Source: JBMNIZ01 sp050951405 (GTDB lineage: Bacteria; Bacillota; DULZ01). From it: a stretch of DNA of 64,000 bases. Made by a program: the position numbers and the translations under genes. The stretch is taken from assembly GCA_050951405.1 (NCBI GenBank), contig JBMNIZ010000015.1, positions 124,001-188,000 of the forward strand, written 5' to 3'. Under the pieces are notes generated by a model, which saw only the letters and a list, made by a program, of their open reading frames with translations, was not told where the DNA came from and did no database searches. Positions 1-9,460 of this stretch are shown in pieces. Position 1 is the stretch's first letter. Every line of letters starts with the position of its first letter.

Positions 1-3000
1 ACCTGCCAAATCCTCATAATAAGCCCAGATTTTTCTCGCCAACCGCCTCAGGGTCGCCTGATCCTCCGGAGGCAGCTGCACCTTCTTTCTTTCTAGCGGA
101 CGGCTGATCCAGTAGGCCAGCACAGGAGCAATTAACCACAAGAATGCCAGCGAATACCCCGCCCAGTGAAGCGGCTGCCGGAAAAAAACCGTTCCTCCCA
201 GCAGGATCAGCCCCAAAAAAGGAGCGGATTGCATCCTTTTGATAAAGCCGAGCAGATGGGTTTTGAGGGTCCGCTCCACATCGGCCGCCGTGACCCACTC
301 CAGCAGATTCCTGCCTGAAACATAAAGCCGATACAGAGTCCTGATCACCGCATCGAAGACTAGCCAGGCCTGGTACGGCAGAAAGGCCAGGATGAATACA
401 GATTGAAGAAAAGTCTGGATCAAGGCCGACAGCAAGCCTGATCCTCTAGCTCCCGGCGAATGAAACTGGGCCAAAATCCAACCGACAGCCTCCAGAATGA
501 CGGGAAAAAATATTATCAGGAGAGCCAGCCCCAGCCATACTTCCACTTTCCCCGGCAAGACCCATAAACCCAAAAAAATGAGCAGCAGTAAGGCGGGGGA
601 CATCAGACTTCTTCTCATATTGTCAAATATTTTCCATTTGGAAAGAAGGGAAAGGGGATTGTCCTCCCACTGCCCCTGCCCGTTTTTTATCCGCCTCCCG
701 AGCCAGGGCAGCAACTGCCAATCTCCCCGGACCCAGCGATGAAATCTGGTCGAGTAGGCGCTGTAGCTGGCCGGATAACCATCGATCAGCTCAATATCAG
801 TAGCCAGTCCGGTGCGGACATAACTCCCTTCCAAAAGATCGTGACTCAAAATTCTGTTCTCAGGCAGCCGGTTCTTAAGCAAGCGGTTAAACACGGACAG
901 ATCATAAATGCCCTTACCGGCAAAGATCCCTTCGCCAAAAAGGTCCTGGTAGATATCGGAAATAGCGGTGGTGTACGGATCCAGGCCTCCCCGCCCGGCA
1001 AAAACCTTGGTAAAAAGGGATCGGTTGGCACTTTCCACACCGATGCCGATCCGGGGTTGAATCAGCCCATAACCCTGGCGAACAATACCGGTCTCCTCAT
1101 CAATGATTCCTTTATTCAAGGGGTGCGATATGGTGCCGATTAATTTCTTCGCAGTATGTAAAGGTAGCTGGGTATCAGCATCCAAGGTTATCACATACTT
1201 TATCCGTCCCTGGATTTCCCTAAAGCCCTGGGAGACAACCGTATATGAAGTACTGCCATCTCCCTCCAAGAGACGGTTCAATTCCACCAGAGCACCTCTT
1301 TTTCTTTCCCAGCCGACCCAATTACCCTGGGACGGGTTAAATTGCCTACAGCGGTGAAAGAAGAAAAATATTCTTTTCTCCTGGGCATATTTCTCATTGA
1401 GCTTCTCCACTCCCGCCAGGCCGGCATCGATTATTTCTTGATCTCCTGGCATTTTTTCAGACTCGGCATCTTTGAAATCCCCAGCCAAAGCAAAATAAAG
1501 GTTATCTTCTTTGTTGGCCAGGTAATACACTTCCAGACCTTCCAGCAGTTCTTCTACTCTCTGCACGCTGGGCAGCAGGGTAGGAATTACCACCAGAGTT
1601 GCCGCCTGGGGAGGAAGACCATCCCTGTATTCCATCTTGGGCAAAAAGGCCGGCGCCATGGTCCGGGTGAAAAAACGATTGACCAGCAATACAGCCAGCT
1701 CACTGGCCGGTAGCAGAAAGACCAGACCTGCCAACAGGCTCCAAAAGATACTTCCCCCTGTTTCCTGAAAGGCATAGATCATCACTGAAACAATGAAAAT
1801 ACTAGTCAGGAAAATAACGGGGAACAAGTAAAAAGCAAAAGGATAATTGTGAAAAGGTGCCCATCTGCCGGCCCTGCCTAAAGCCTCCAGCAGGTCTTTT
1901 CTTCCCGGACCAAGAAGATAATAGCCCGCGTGGCTCCTCCGGTTATCGGCAGCAGGAGCTTCCGCCGCCAGATTCAGTGCTTTCCGAGCTACTGCAACTT
2001 CAGTTGTACGGCTGAGCCTGGCCAACAAACTAACCTGACGTCGGTAATAATCCCTGGAGGCAAAATCCATGGCAGGATAAACTTCGCTGGGGTCCTGTCT
2101 CAAAATCGCATCAACCATGCTCAAAGATTCAAAGATTTCCGTCCAGTCCATGGTAGAAAGAGTCTTGAGGCTGGTGATGGCATTGCCCATGGAAATCTTC
2201 CGGGAAGCCTGTTCCTGGTGCTCCTGCTCGATCACTCGATCGATAGGGATTCCCCACTCGGATAATCCCTCTTTCAAATAGGAGAGGGTTTCTGCAGTAG
2301 CATCATCATTAAGTTTCCGTAACTCCCCCAGCAGGTGTTCCAGAAAAGACGCGCCGCCTGCCGAAGCTTCAGCAAAGCTTCTCTTCACATAAGCCAGGAT
2401 CTCTTCCGGTTTCCTGTTTTTCAGTATTTTCACTTTCGCCCATTGGGTTTGGGTTTGGTAAATCCGATCAGACAGATTTCGCAAGTATTCAATCAGAGCA
2501 ATTCTCGCCATGAGGGATAAAGACCAAATTTCCGCAGTGGATAAAAACCGCCTGCTTTGGTAGGCATTGACAAAACTGATGAGAGTGTCCCCATCCAAGC
2601 GTCCATTAGTATGGGATACTAATTCCAGGGCAATGGCATAAACACGTGGATACCCTTGCAAATACCCGCCGGATAAAATTTTCAATTGGGAATATTTATC
2701 CTGACTGAAGGTTCCCTTGACCTCTTGTACCTGCTCTTCGATCAAGTAAAAATTATCCAACAACCACTCGGCTGAAGGAGACAGGTCCCGGTTTTCTCTT
2801 GATTGTTCACTGAGATTCTTATAGACAAATGTAATCCGGCGGAAGTTTTTTTCCAACCGGCGTAAAAGACATCTGGCTCTTTTAGTTCTTCCGTTTATGG
2901 CATGATTAACGGCAATTTCTTTTGCATGAATGATCAGTTTTTCCGGATCTAACAAGACATCGTGCACACTATGGATTTCACGGCTTTCCCGGGCCCAATA

Positions 3001-3066
3001 GGACCGTAAGCGGAATAGCAAGATAACTATCAGCAAGATCAAGGCAAATATTGGCCAATTGGTCAT
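1..3066 (-). CDS. Cyclic beta-1,2-glucan synthase-like protein, C-terminus beyond window
   Basis: The frame stays open from the ATG at 3066 to the window edge, so about 1,022 N-terminal residues are visible. Family members (NdvB/ChvB type) exceed 2,500 residues and make cyclic beta-1,2-glucan from UDP-glucose at the membrane. The protein starts with a hydrophobic segment (MTNWPIFALILLIVILLF). Near residue 80 comes the family motif SAEWLLDNFYLIEEQ. Near residues 620-640 comes KYVITLDADTQLP, the DAD glycosyltransferase motif of family GT84. The last visible residues, LRRLARKIWAYYEDLAG, match the block before the glycoside phosphorylase part of the family. A GAAGAG ribosome site lies just upstream. 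The closest alternative is another GH94-linked glucan phosphorylase or synthase. Confidence in the family is high; the exact product is inferred. Confidence 0.88.
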   Translation of the reverse strand, partial: MTNWPIFALILLIVILLFRLRSYWARESREIHSVHDVLLDPEKLIIHAKEIAVNHAINGRTKRARCLLRRLEKNFRRITFVYKNLSEQSRENRDLSPSAEWLLDNFYLIEEQVQEVKGTFSQDKYSQLKILSGGYLQGYPRVYAIALELVSHTNGRLDGDTLISFVNAYQSRRFLSTAEIWSLSLMARIALIEYLRNLSDRIYQTQTQWAKVKILKNRKPEEILAYVKRSFAEASAGGASFLEHLLGELRKLNDDATAETLSYLKEGLSEWGIPIDRVIEQEHQEQASRKISMGNAITSLKTLSTMDWTEIFESLSMVDAILRQDPSEVYPAMDFASRDYYRRQVSLLARLSRTTEVAVARKALNLAAEAPAADNRRSHAGYYLLGPGRKDLLEALGRAGRWAPFHNYPFAFYLFPVIFLTSIFIVSVMIYAFQETGGSIFWSLLAGLVFLLPASELAVLLVNRFFTRTMAPAFLPKMEYRDGLPPQAATLVVIPTLLPSVQRVEELLEGLEVYYLANKEDNLYFALAGDFKDAESEKMPGDQEIIDAGLAGVEKLNEKYAQEKRIFFFFHRCRQFNPSQGNWVGWERKRGALVELNRLLEGDGSTSYTVVSQGFREIQGRIKYVITLDADTQLPLHTAKKLIGTISHPLNKGIIDEETGIVRQGYGLIQPRIGIGVESANRSLFTKVFAGRGGLDPYTTAISDIYQDLFGEGIFAGKGIYDLSVFNRLLKNRLPENRILSHDLLEGSYVRTGLATDIELIDGYPASYSAYSTRFHRWVRGDWQLLPWLGRRIKNGQGQWEDNPLSLLSKWKIFDNMRRSLMSPALLLLIFLGLWVLPGKVEVWLGLALLIIFFPVILEAVGWILAQFHSPGARGSGLLSALIQTFLQSVFILAFLPYQAWLVFDAVIRTLYRLYVSGRNLLEWVTAADVERTLKTHLLGFIKRMQSAPFLGLILLGGTVFFRQPLHWAGYSLAFLWLIAPVLAYWISRPLERKKVQLPPEDQATLRRLARKIWAYYEDLAG

Positions 3067-3230
3067 AACTTCTCTTCATCCTTTTCCCTGCAGCTAAGTT
3101 GAAATCCCTTTTTAAAAAAGGAAAGGCATTGCTGCCTTCGCTTCCATTGGAAAAAGACTCGCGAGGAGTACCCCGGAGCCTTTTATCTCCCTAAGTTAAT
3201 TCTTCCCTTTTCCCGGTAACAATATAATGG

Positions 3231-3253
3231 AAAAAAAAGGCCCAAAGGCCTTT
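3231..3253 (-). terminator. Rho-independent terminator after SNF2 remnant
   Basis: A 7-bp stem AAAGGCC/GGCCTTT with a 4-nt loop is followed on the minus strand by eight T residues. It lies just downstream of the SNF2 helicase remnant. Confidence 0.6.
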
Positions 3254-3273
3254 AGAAAAATAATATACAGGGA

Positions 3274-3960
3274 CTATGGACCCTGTCTGCTAATATCAAT
3301 GCCCGCTCTTAAGAGTAACTCCCGGCTACAGATCAAACAATTCCCGGTTTCCTCTTCAATTATAATTCCAGCAGGAGTTGGATCACTTCCTGATCCACCG
3401 GCACGAAACGATATTCCTCCCAATTAAGGGTCAATCTCTTACCTAGCCTGATGTTTTTTCCCTGCTGTAAATCCTCAGAAACCTGCGAATATCTCTGATC
3501 AGATAGAGATGATCCGTTCCCACCCGGAAGCTCAAAAAGCACTTAATCTTCGCCGAGAAAAAATCTTTGTTCTGACCTCCAGATTAATTTCCAACTGAAC
3601 AGGTATCTTTTCTTCATATGAGCGGCGGGTATAATGATTAAACAGCATTTTAGTAATTCTCTTCTTTTTCTTACCTCTCTCATGATTAGATCTTTGCATC
3701 GCGATGATTACAGCAGCAATATGCTTGCAAACTTCATATTGATAAAAAGCGGGACAATTACAATTCGCTCGCGTCAACTTCCCGTCCTCACTTATTTCTA
3801 AGAGGAATTGATAAGAAAAAGTTCCCCGGACAACGACCCTGATGGTATCAACACCATCAAAGTCCAGTTCTTCTACCCGCCCTTCAAAATAATAATTTAA
3901 TCCCTTTGCGTAAGTGGCCCGATCTATGATCCGATTCAGGCCAGTCTCATTGTACTTCAT
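3274..3960 (-). pseudogene. SNF2-family helicase remnant with SWIM zinc finger
   Basis: From the ATG at 3960 the reading frame gives a SWIM domain (CNCPAF, then CKH; CxCxnCxH zinc ligands) typical of the N-terminus of bacterial SNF2 helicases. After about residue 138 the similarity continues in other frames. A stretch with VGTDHLYLIRDIRRFL lies in one frame, GKRLTLNWEEYRFVPVDQEV in another, and a last piece ends at a TAG at 3274. At least two or three frameshifts and loss of the whole ATPase domain make this a decayed gene. No helicase motifs follow. The first 142 codons could still yield a short SWIM protein, but I see nothing to support a function. Confidence 0.7.
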
Positions 3961-4094
3961 GCATCTTACCCCAAGTATCAGGTGCCTCTACCATACCAGC
4001 CGCTGCTTCATTAATCTTATCATGAGGGGATTACCAATTCCAGAATGTGTTAAATCACACTGGGCAGTATAAAAACAACTATTTGGGCAATGCA

Positions 4095-4126
4095 TAAAAA
4101 ACCACGGAGCCTGAAAACTCCGTGGT
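4095..4126 (-). terminator. Terminator of the tRNA genes
   Basis: A 9-bp stem ACCACGGAG/CTCCGTGGT with an 8-nt loop is followed on the minus strand by a T run. It lies 14 bp past the tRNA-Val 3' end. Confidence 0.8.
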
Positions 4127-4140
4127 TACTATGTTTTTAC

Positions 4141-4215
4141 TGGTGGGCACGGCTGGGATTGAACCAGCGACCTCTTGAATGTGAGTCAAGCGCTCTCCCA
4201 CTGAGCTACGCGCCC
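4141..4215 (-). tRNA. tRNA-Val (anticodon CAC)
   Basis: The minus strand folds as a full cloverleaf with acceptor stem GGGCGCG/CGTGCCC, T-arm GGTTCAATCC and an encoded CCA end. The anticodon loop is CTCACAT, giving anticodon CAC, which reads the valine codon GUG. It sits 8 bp downstream of tRNA-Ala and is probably co-transcribed with it. Confidence 0.93.
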
Positions 4216-4223
4216 ATTGATCA

Positions 4224-4299
4224 TGGTGGACGTGAAGGGACTCGAACCCTCGACCTTCTGAATGCGAACCAGATGCTCTCCCAACTGAGCTACACGCCC
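4224..4299 (-). tRNA. tRNA-Ala (anticodon CGC)
   Basis: The minus strand gives a cloverleaf with acceptor GGGCGTG/CACGTCC, T-arm GGGTTCGAGTCCC and encoded CCA. The anticodon loop TTCGCAT gives anticodon CGC, reading the alanine codon GCG. The gene begins 40 bp after the plsY stop codon, so processing from a plsY transcript is possible. Confidence 0.93.
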
Positions 4300-4339
4300 G
4301 GTTTCTCTCCCTAAATTATAAAACACTTTCTGAACGAAA

Positions 4340-4918
4340 TCAATAAGGGGAATAATGATAGCCGGCAAATCGCGCCACTTGAATATGTTTAAATATTACC
4401 GGAACGGCTAAAAACAATCCGAAGAAAAACCAGCCAAAGCCTCCCAACTGCCACCAGACGATAAAAGGCAGTAAAGCAAAACCGGCCAGAGCACCCCAAT
4501 GGGCCTCCCTGGTCAGGGCCGTCATTAAGGCCATCACCAGCACCAACCAAAAAGCTGCCCAGAATTTTAGCGCCAGCAAAGCTCCCACGGCAGTGGCAAT
4601 GCCCTTTCCACCTTTAAACCCGAGGAAAACAGTCCAGATGTGGCCAGTGACCACCAGCAAGCCACAAGCTACAATCACAAATGTAGAACCGGTCAGCAGT
4701 TTTGCCAGGAGCACCGCCAGGAAACCCTTCATCAGATCTAAAAATATCGTGAGCAAACCTAATCCCAAGCTGATATTGGTGACCACGTTCATCCCGCCCA
4801 CATTTCCACTGCCGATGCGGCGGATGTCTCTCCCGTAAACGGCTTTGACCAAAATATAAGCCGTCGGCAAAGCTCCCAAAAGATACGCCGTAATTAAAAG
4901 AAAAATCGCCCTGGCCAT
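4340..4918 (-). CDS. plsY: Glycerol-3-phosphate acyltransferase PlsY
   Basis: This 192-residue integral membrane enzyme transfers the acyl group of acyl-phosphate to glycerol-3-phosphate, the first step of phospholipid synthesis. Family signatures are visible: SGNVGGMN near residue 40 (usually SGN(V/I)GATN), [10 protein letters not shown], and [21 protein letters not shown] near residue 100, which holds the phosphate-binding GGKG. Several hydrophobic helices alternate with these loops. I chose the ATG at 4918 because GGAGG lies 8 bp upstream of it; a longer in-frame start at 4954 lacks a ribosome site. The first motif has GGMN in place of the usual GATN. Confidence 0.93.
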   Translation of the reverse strand: MARAIFLLITAYLLGALPTAYILVKAVYGRDIRRIGSGNVGGMNVVTNISLGLGLLTIFLDLMKGFLAVLLAKLLTGSTFVIVACGLLVVTGHIWTVFLGFKGGKGIATAVGALLALKFWAAFWLVLVMALMTALTREAHWGALAGFALLPFIVWWQLGGFGWFFFGLFLAVPVIFKHIQVARFAGYHYSPY

Positions 4919-5199
4919 GGTTTTCGCCTCCTCAAGTTTTATCGGATCCGCCACCCCAACTGTTCAAGCGGCTTACTTGGGAAAAGCTATACACAGTTAT
5001 TATCATATGTACGTTAAATGTGTCTTGTTATTGTTATCATACTTTTTTATTTCGACAAATACAAGGATTTTTCTTCTTTCGGCAAGTGGAAGTTGTTTCT
5101 ACATATTCCCTTGTCCGAAATTATTGTTCTCGAGATCTTCCCCAAATACTCCCGTTCGGTTATAATAAGAGAAATCTACATCCATCATGGGGGATAAAA

Positions 5200-5358
5200 T
5201 TGAAGAAATGGGTATGTAAAGTCTGTGGTTACGAATACGATCCTGCAACTGGTGACCCGGAGAACGATGTGGCGCCGGGAACTGCATTTGAGGATTTGCC
5301 AGAGGATTGGGTCTGCCCGGTATGCGGAGCCGGCAAGGACGAATTCGAAGAAATTTAA
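5200..5358 (+). CDS. Rubredoxin
   Basis: This 52-residue electron carrier binds one iron through two CxxCG motifs, [14 protein letters not shown] at the N-terminus and [11 protein letters not shown] at the C-terminus. The central DWVCPVCG is textbook rubredoxin. The start is a TTG at 5200, preceded by GGGGGAT; in-frame upstream ATGs would add a tail that no rubredoxin has. A terminator follows directly, so it is a single-gene unit. In anaerobes rubredoxin feeds electrons to oxygen- and peroxide-reducing enzymes. Confidence 0.96.
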   Translation: MKKWVCKVCGYEYDPATGDPENDVAPGTAFEDLPEDWVCPVCGAGKDEFEEI

Positions 5359-5392
5359 TACACGAAAATAAATAATCAATTTAATTACAGTC

Positions 5393-5420
5393 CAGGTCCG
5401 ATGGAGGACCTGCTTTTTTT
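5393..5420 (+). terminator. Terminator of rubredoxin gene
   Basis: Stem CAGGTCC/GGACCTG with a 6-nt loop, followed by C and seven T residues, 35 bp after the rubredoxin stop codon. Confidence 0.9.
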
Positions 5421-5584
5421 GCAGATCAAATCCTTTCCCGTGCTCAAAAAATATCACTAAATATCACTTGCAAAAATTTTATAATATCCCCAAAAATAAT
5501 TTAACTTAATAGGAGGAAATATTTTGACCATGGCGAATAACAATTAGTGAAAAACGCAGCAAAAAAATGGAAAGGTGATGAAAA

Positions 5585-5974
5585 GTGAGCTCCAAAAAAA
5601 TCATAGCAACAGACCAAGCCCCGGCGGCTGTTGGGCCTTATTCCCAAGCCGTGCAAATCGGCCGATTTGTCTTTACCTCCGGCCAACTTCCTTTAGATCC
5701 GGCCAGCGGGAAAATTGTCGCCGGGGGCATAAAAGAGCAAACGGAGAGAACCCTGGCCAACCTGCAGGCAGTACTGGCTGCTGCCGGGGCCGACCTGGAA
5801 GACGTGGTCAAGACCACTTTATACATTAAAAACATGGATGACTTCAGCACAATCAACGAGATCTACGGCAAATATTTTCACGACAAGCTGCCGGCCCGCT
5901 CTTGCGTAGAAGCAGCCCGATTGCCCAAAGATGTTTTAATCGAAGTGGAGGCCATAGCGGTTGTGGAGAAATAA
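5585..5974 (+). CDS. RidA family enamine/imine deaminase
   Basis: This 129-residue soluble protein hydrolyses reactive enamines and imines such as 2-aminoacrylate, which PLP enzymes release from serine and threonine. Diagnostic stretches are AVGPYSQAVQIG, FTSGQLPLDP, and LPARSCVEAARLPKDVLIEVEAIA, containing the substrate-binding Arg and terminal Glu of the family. The start is a GTG at 5585 with GGAAAGGTGATG upstream. Its stop lies 24 bp before the PLP-dependent threonine synthase-like gene, which fits a damage-control role beside a PLP enzyme. Confidence 0.95.
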   Translation: MSSKKIIATDQAPAAVGPYSQAVQIGRFVFTSGQLPLDPASGKIVAGGIKEQTERTLANLQAVLAAAGADLEDVVKTTLYIKNMDDFSTINEIYGKYFHDKLPARSCVEAARLPKDVLIEVEAIAVVEK

Positions 5975-5998
5975 TGCGGTAAAGGAGGACTATCTTCC

Positions 5999-7198
5999 AT
6001 GAGTTTTGTGCGAAACCTGGAGTGCCCAAAATGCCAAGCCAGCTACTCCGCCCATGAGGTACATAATCTGTGCCAATGCGGCGCACCTTTGCTGGTCCGC
6101 TATGACTTGGAAAGATTGGGCAAAGCGGTCAAAAAAGAAGATCTGATCGGCCGGCGAGCTGATCTCTGGCGTTACCGGGAATTTTTGCCTCTGGAGAAGG
6201 AGGAAAACCTTATCTCCCTGGGAGAAGGCTTTACCCCCAATTTCTACACCGCAAAACTGGGGAGTGAACTGGGATTTAAACATCTTTACATTAAAGATGA
6301 AAGTTTCAATCCCACCGGCACTTTCAAAGCCCGGGGAGCCGCTGTTGGTGTCTCTAAAGCAAAAGAGCTGGGCATTCAATCCATTGCCATGCCCACGGCG
6401 GGCAATGCCGGAGGTGCCTGGTCTGCCTACAGCGCCAAGGCGGGAATCAAACCTATTGTCGCCATGCCCGTTGATGCCCCGGATCTGGCCAAGAAAGAAT
6501 GCATTATATACGGAGCCCGGACTTATTTGGTAAAAGGCCTCATCTCTGATGCAGGAAAAATAATTGCGCAGGGAGTAAAAAAACACGGTTGGTTTGATGC
6601 TTCCACTCTCAAAGAACCCTACCGCATTGAAGGGAAAAAAACCATGGGCCTGGAGATTGCCGAACAGTTCAACTGGGAACTGCCTGATGCCATCCTTTAT
6701 CCCACCGGCGGTGGTGTAGGCATTATCGGCATCTGGAAAGCATTGCAGGAATTACAGGCCATCGGCTGGATCAGCGGCCCGCTGCCCAAGATGATCTCCG
6801 TCCAGGCGGAGGGTTGCTCTCCTATTGTGAAAGCATTTCAAGAAGGCAAAAAGGAATCAGAATTCTTTGAAGGGGCCCAGACTCTTGCCGGCGGCATCAG
6901 GGTACCGAAAGCTCTCGGTGACTTCCTGGTGCTGGAGGCCATTTATGAAAGCAAAGGCACTGCCATCAGTGTCACTGATGAAGAAATCAAAAATGCGGTC
7001 AAACAGGTGGCCCGGACCGAGGGATTATTCATCTGTCCGGAAGGAGCTGCCGCCGTTGCCGCCTCCCACAAGCTTCTGCGCGAAGGTTTTCTTAAACCGG
7101 AAGAAAAGGTGGTTATCTTAAATACCGGCAGCGGTTTGAAATACCCGGAACTGGTTGAGGTGGAGCTGCCTGTGTTGGAAAAAGGCGCGGAAATATAG
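5999..7198 (+). CDS. thrC: Threonine synthase-like PLP enzyme
   Basis: This 399-residue fold-type II PLP enzyme most resembles threonine synthase, which converts O-phosphohomoserine to threonine. The N-terminus carries a small Cys cluster (CPKCQ and LCQCGAP) common in this subfamily. The PLP lysine lies in NPTGTFKARG near residue 105, and the phosphate-binding loop is PTGGGVGIIG near residue 237. An AGGAGGA site precedes the ATG. No other threonine pathway genes are nearby, so a related activity such as threonine dehydratase or diaminopropionate ammonia-lyase is possible; pairing with RidA would suit either. Confidence 0.8.
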   Translation: MSFVRNLECPKCQASYSAHEVHNLCQCGAPLLVRYDLERLGKAVKKEDLIGRRADLWRYREFLPLEKEENLISLGEGFTPNFYTAKLGSELGFKHLYIKDESFNPTGTFKARGAAVGVSKAKELGIQSIAMPTAGNAGGAWSAYSAKAGIKPIVAMPVDAPDLAKKECIIYGARTYLVKGLISDAGKIIAQGVKKHGWFDASTLKEPYRIEGKKTMGLEIAEQFNWELPDAILYPTGGGVGIIGIWKALQELQAIGWISGPLPKMISVQAEGCSPIVKAFQEGKKESEFFEGAQTLAGGIRVPKALGDFLVLEAIYESKGTAISVTDEEIKNAVKQVARTEGLFICPEGAAAVAASHKLLREGFLKPEEKVVILNTGSGLKYPELVEVELPVLEKGAEI

Positions 7199-7214
7199 GC
7201 TTTAATGGATATTG

Positions 7215-7247
7215 CATGGATGCTATGAAGTTTTTCTAGCATCCATG
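7215..7247 (+). terminator. Terminator after threonine synthase-like gene
   Basis: An 11-bp stem CATGGATGCTA/TAGCATCCATG with an 11-nt loop is followed by a T-rich tail (TCTTGTCTTTT). Confidence 0.75.
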
Positions 7248-7430
7248 TCTTGTCTTTTCTATTCTTCCGGGCTTTATACAGGATACAGAGATTAAAGCCC
7301 GATCAGGAGCTTTTGCTGCCGAGCACAACCTTATTGGAGGTGAGGCCGGGGATTTGAGAGAAGGGTTTAGTGATCAAGTCTCCCCTTGGTCCAGTTCTCA
7401 GGCAACAAAAAAGTAAAGGAGTGAAGCACG

Positions 7431-8645
7431 GTGAAATTGCCACAGAAGTTGGCAATAGGTTTTGCTCTCGGTGTTGTCGCCGGTCTGATTTTCCAGTTTA
7501 CCGGATGGAATGCCAAGATATTGCAACCTTTCGGTGATTTGTTCATCCGCCTGATCCGGATGGTAGTGGTTCCCCTGGTGGTATCATCCCTGATTGCCGG
7601 TGCGGCCAGTATGGGAGACACCGCCAAATTTGGCCGGGTAGCCGTCAAAATTCTCATCTTTTACTTTTTCACCACCGCAGTGGCTGTTGCCCTCGGTTTA
7701 GTGGCGGCAAATGTTCTTCATCCGGGTTCCGGTATTGACCTAATCCCGGAAGGCTTAGAAGCCAAAGAAGTGGTGGCTCCTACTTTATCTCAGACCCTAT
7801 TGAACATTATCCCTATCAATCCGGTTGAAGCCATGTCAAAAGGTGAACTTCTGCCCATGATCTTTTTCGCAATCATCTTCGGTTTTGCTCTTAGCTCCTT
7901 GGGTGAAGCAGGACGTCCTTTGGTAAAGCTCTTCGAGACCGTCATGAATGTAATGATCAAGGTAACCGGCTATGTGATGGAATATGCACCGTACGGTATT
8001 TTCGCCCTGATTGCGGTGACCGTGGGAGTACACGGTCCTAAAGTATTACTGCCCCTGATCAAATTGATCGGCGTCATGTACCTGGTAGCCTTCCTCCACA
8101 TTCTCATCGTTTATACGCCCTTTATTACCCTGGTCGGCAAGATGAATCCCTGGCGCTTTTTCCGGGGAGTGGGTGAACCCTTGCTGGTAGCTTTTACCAC
8201 CTGTGCCAGCGCCGCCGCCCTTCCCTTAAATATACGGGCAGTGGAAAAGCTGGGAGTACCCAAATCCATCAGCAGTTTTACTATTCCCTTAGGCAACACC
8301 GTCAATATGGACGGAGCAGCAATGTACCTGGGAATAGCCGCCATCTTCATCTCGGAAGTATTCGGCATTCCCCTGGACTTCAATCAACAGCTGACCATTG
8401 TCATAATGGCCATTTTGGCCTCCATCGGTTCTGTGGGGGTACCTGGTGCCGCTTTGATTGTCATGACCATGGTCTTTACCACCGTTGGGCTGCCCATGGA
8501 AGGAATTGCCCTGGTGGCCGGTGTGGACAGAATCCTGGATATGGCCAGAACATCTTTGAATATCCTGGGTGATGCAGTGGGTGCAGTTGTGGTTTCTCAA
8601 TCGGAAGGAGAGTTAGCAGCGCCGGACACCTCAGTTGCAGGATAA
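7431..8645 (+). CDS. Dicarboxylate/amino acid:cation symporter (DAACS family)
   Basis: This 404-residue membrane carrier belongs to the GltP/DctA family, which imports C4-dicarboxylates, glutamate/aspartate or neutral amino acids with Na+ or H+. It has about eight hydrophobic segments. The family's serine-rich hairpin is CASAAALPLN, the cation site is NMDGAAMYLG, the second hairpin is SIGSVGVPGAALI, and the C-terminal substrate motif is DRILDMARTSLNILGD. The Arg in MARTSLN is usually linked to acidic substrates, so a dicarboxylate or acidic amino acid is favoured. The start is a GTG at 7431 with AAAGGAG upstream. A terminator follows, so it is probably transcribed alone. Confidence 0.92.
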   Translation: MKLPQKLAIGFALGVVAGLIFQFTGWNAKILQPFGDLFIRLIRMVVVPLVVSSLIAGAASMGDTAKFGRVAVKILIFYFFTTAVAVALGLVAANVLHPGSGIDLIPEGLEAKEVVAPTLSQTLLNIIPINPVEAMSKGELLPMIFFAIIFGFALSSLGEAGRPLVKLFETVMNVMIKVTGYVMEYAPYGIFALIAVTVGVHGPKVLLPLIKLIGVMYLVAFLHILIVYTPFITLVGKMNPWRFFRGVGEPLLVAFTTCASAAALPLNIRAVEKLGVPKSISSFTIPLGNTVNMDGAAMYLGIAAIFISEVFGIPLDFNQQLTIVIMAILASIGSVGVPGAALIVMTMVFTTVGLPMEGIALVAGVDRILDMARTSLNILGDAVGAVVVSQSEGELAAPDTSVAG

Positions 8646-8664
8646 ACCGGGAGTAAATTGTGAC

Positions 8665-8693
8665 AAGGCTGGCTTGGCCAGCCTTATTTTTTT
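8665..8693 (+). terminator. Terminator after DAACS symporter gene
   Basis: Perfect 9-bp stem AAGGCTGGC/GCCAGCCTT with a 3-nt loop, followed by ATTTTTTT. Confidence 0.92.
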
Positions 8694-8712
8694 GCAAGTT
8701 CTCTAAAAATAA

Positions 8713-8741
8713 TTTAATAAAATATATTTTTGGTGTATAAT
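8713..8741 (+). promoter_or_regulatory. Probable sigma-A promoter of the YheO-type regulator
   Basis: A consensus -10 TATAAT (8736-8741) is spaced 17 bp from a weak -35 TTTAAT (8713-8718). It lies about 40 bp upstream of the regulator's start codon. Confidence 0.5.
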
Positions 8742-8779
8742 ACTACATGACTAAAATTCGACAGTAATGGGGGTTCACC

Positions 8780-9460
8780 ATGTCCATAAGATCTGTGCAT
8801 CCTGCACTGGAACCGCTGAAACCAATAGCTCAGGGTATTGCTGCCACTTTCGGGAAAAATTGCGAAGTGGTTCTCCATGACCTGAAAGACCCGTCCAGTT
8901 CTCTGATCTTTAAAGCCGGTACAGTAACCAACCGAGACATCGGCGCTCCCATCACCAATCTGGTTTTGGAAGCTCTCCGGCGCCACGGTGATGAAACCGA
9001 AGACTTGATCGGCTACCGCAACCGAACCAAGGATGGGAAAACATTAAAGTCTTCAACCATTTTCATTCGGGATCATAACAAGAAAATTGTCGGCTGCATG
9101 TGTATCAATTTTGACTTAACTGAGTTTAATGTGATCCAGAGCATCATGGATGAATTTTGCCAGCTGAAAGACCTGGCCGAAGCCGGTTATAACCGCACCG
9201 AGGAACAATTCGCCAAAGACATCAATGAAGTGGTGGATGCAGTTGTGGAAAGCGTCCTCCAGGAATTTGGCAAACCGGTGCCGGTGATGACCAAAGAGGA
9301 AAAAGTAAAAGTGGTGGAAATGCTGGATGACCGGGGCATTTTCCTGGTAAAAGGAGCAGTGGATGTGGTAGCCCTGGCCCTGGCAGTATCCAAATATACT
9401 GTCTACAACTATTTGGAAGAAGCAAGGGCCCTTAAAGGTAACCGGCGTACCACCCTCTAA
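8780..9460 (+). CDS. YheO/DauR-type PAS and HTH transcriptional regulator
   Basis: This 226-residue cytoplasmic DNA-binding protein has an N-terminal YheO-type PAS-like domain (about residues 15-125; FGKNCEVVLHDLKD, FIRDHNKKIVGCMCINFDLT) and a C-terminal helix-turn-helix (about 165-215; KVVEMLDDRGIFLVKGAVDVVALALAVSKYTVYNYLEEA, split here by description only). DauR in Pseudomonas represses D-arginine catabolism; other members respond to unknown ligands. It has GGGGG upstream of the ATG. It follows the DAACS transporter but has its own promoter and sits after a terminator. Its target is not evident. Confidence 0.88.
   Translation: MSIRSVHPALEPLKPIAQGIAATFGKNCEVVLHDLKDPSSSLIFKAGTVTNRDIGAPITNLVLEALRRHGDETEDLIGYRNRTKDGKTLKSSTIFIRDHNKKIVGCMCINFDLTEFNVIQSIMDEFCQLKDLAEAGYNRTEEQFAKDINEVVDAVVESVLQEFGKPVPVMTKEEKVKVVEMLDDRGIFLVKGAVDVVALALAVSKYTVYNYLEEARALKGNRRTTL

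Noticed and set aside
739..2520. Several plus-strand reading frames opposite the glucan synthase gene
   Set aside because: They lie wholly inside the minus-strand gene, whose frame carries the conserved glycosyltransferase motifs.
5511..5549. Leader peptide (MTMANNN) with AGGAGG upstream of ridA
   Set aside because: The ribosome site is good but the frame is only seven codons, with no alternative RNA structures or regulatory codons. Not supportable.
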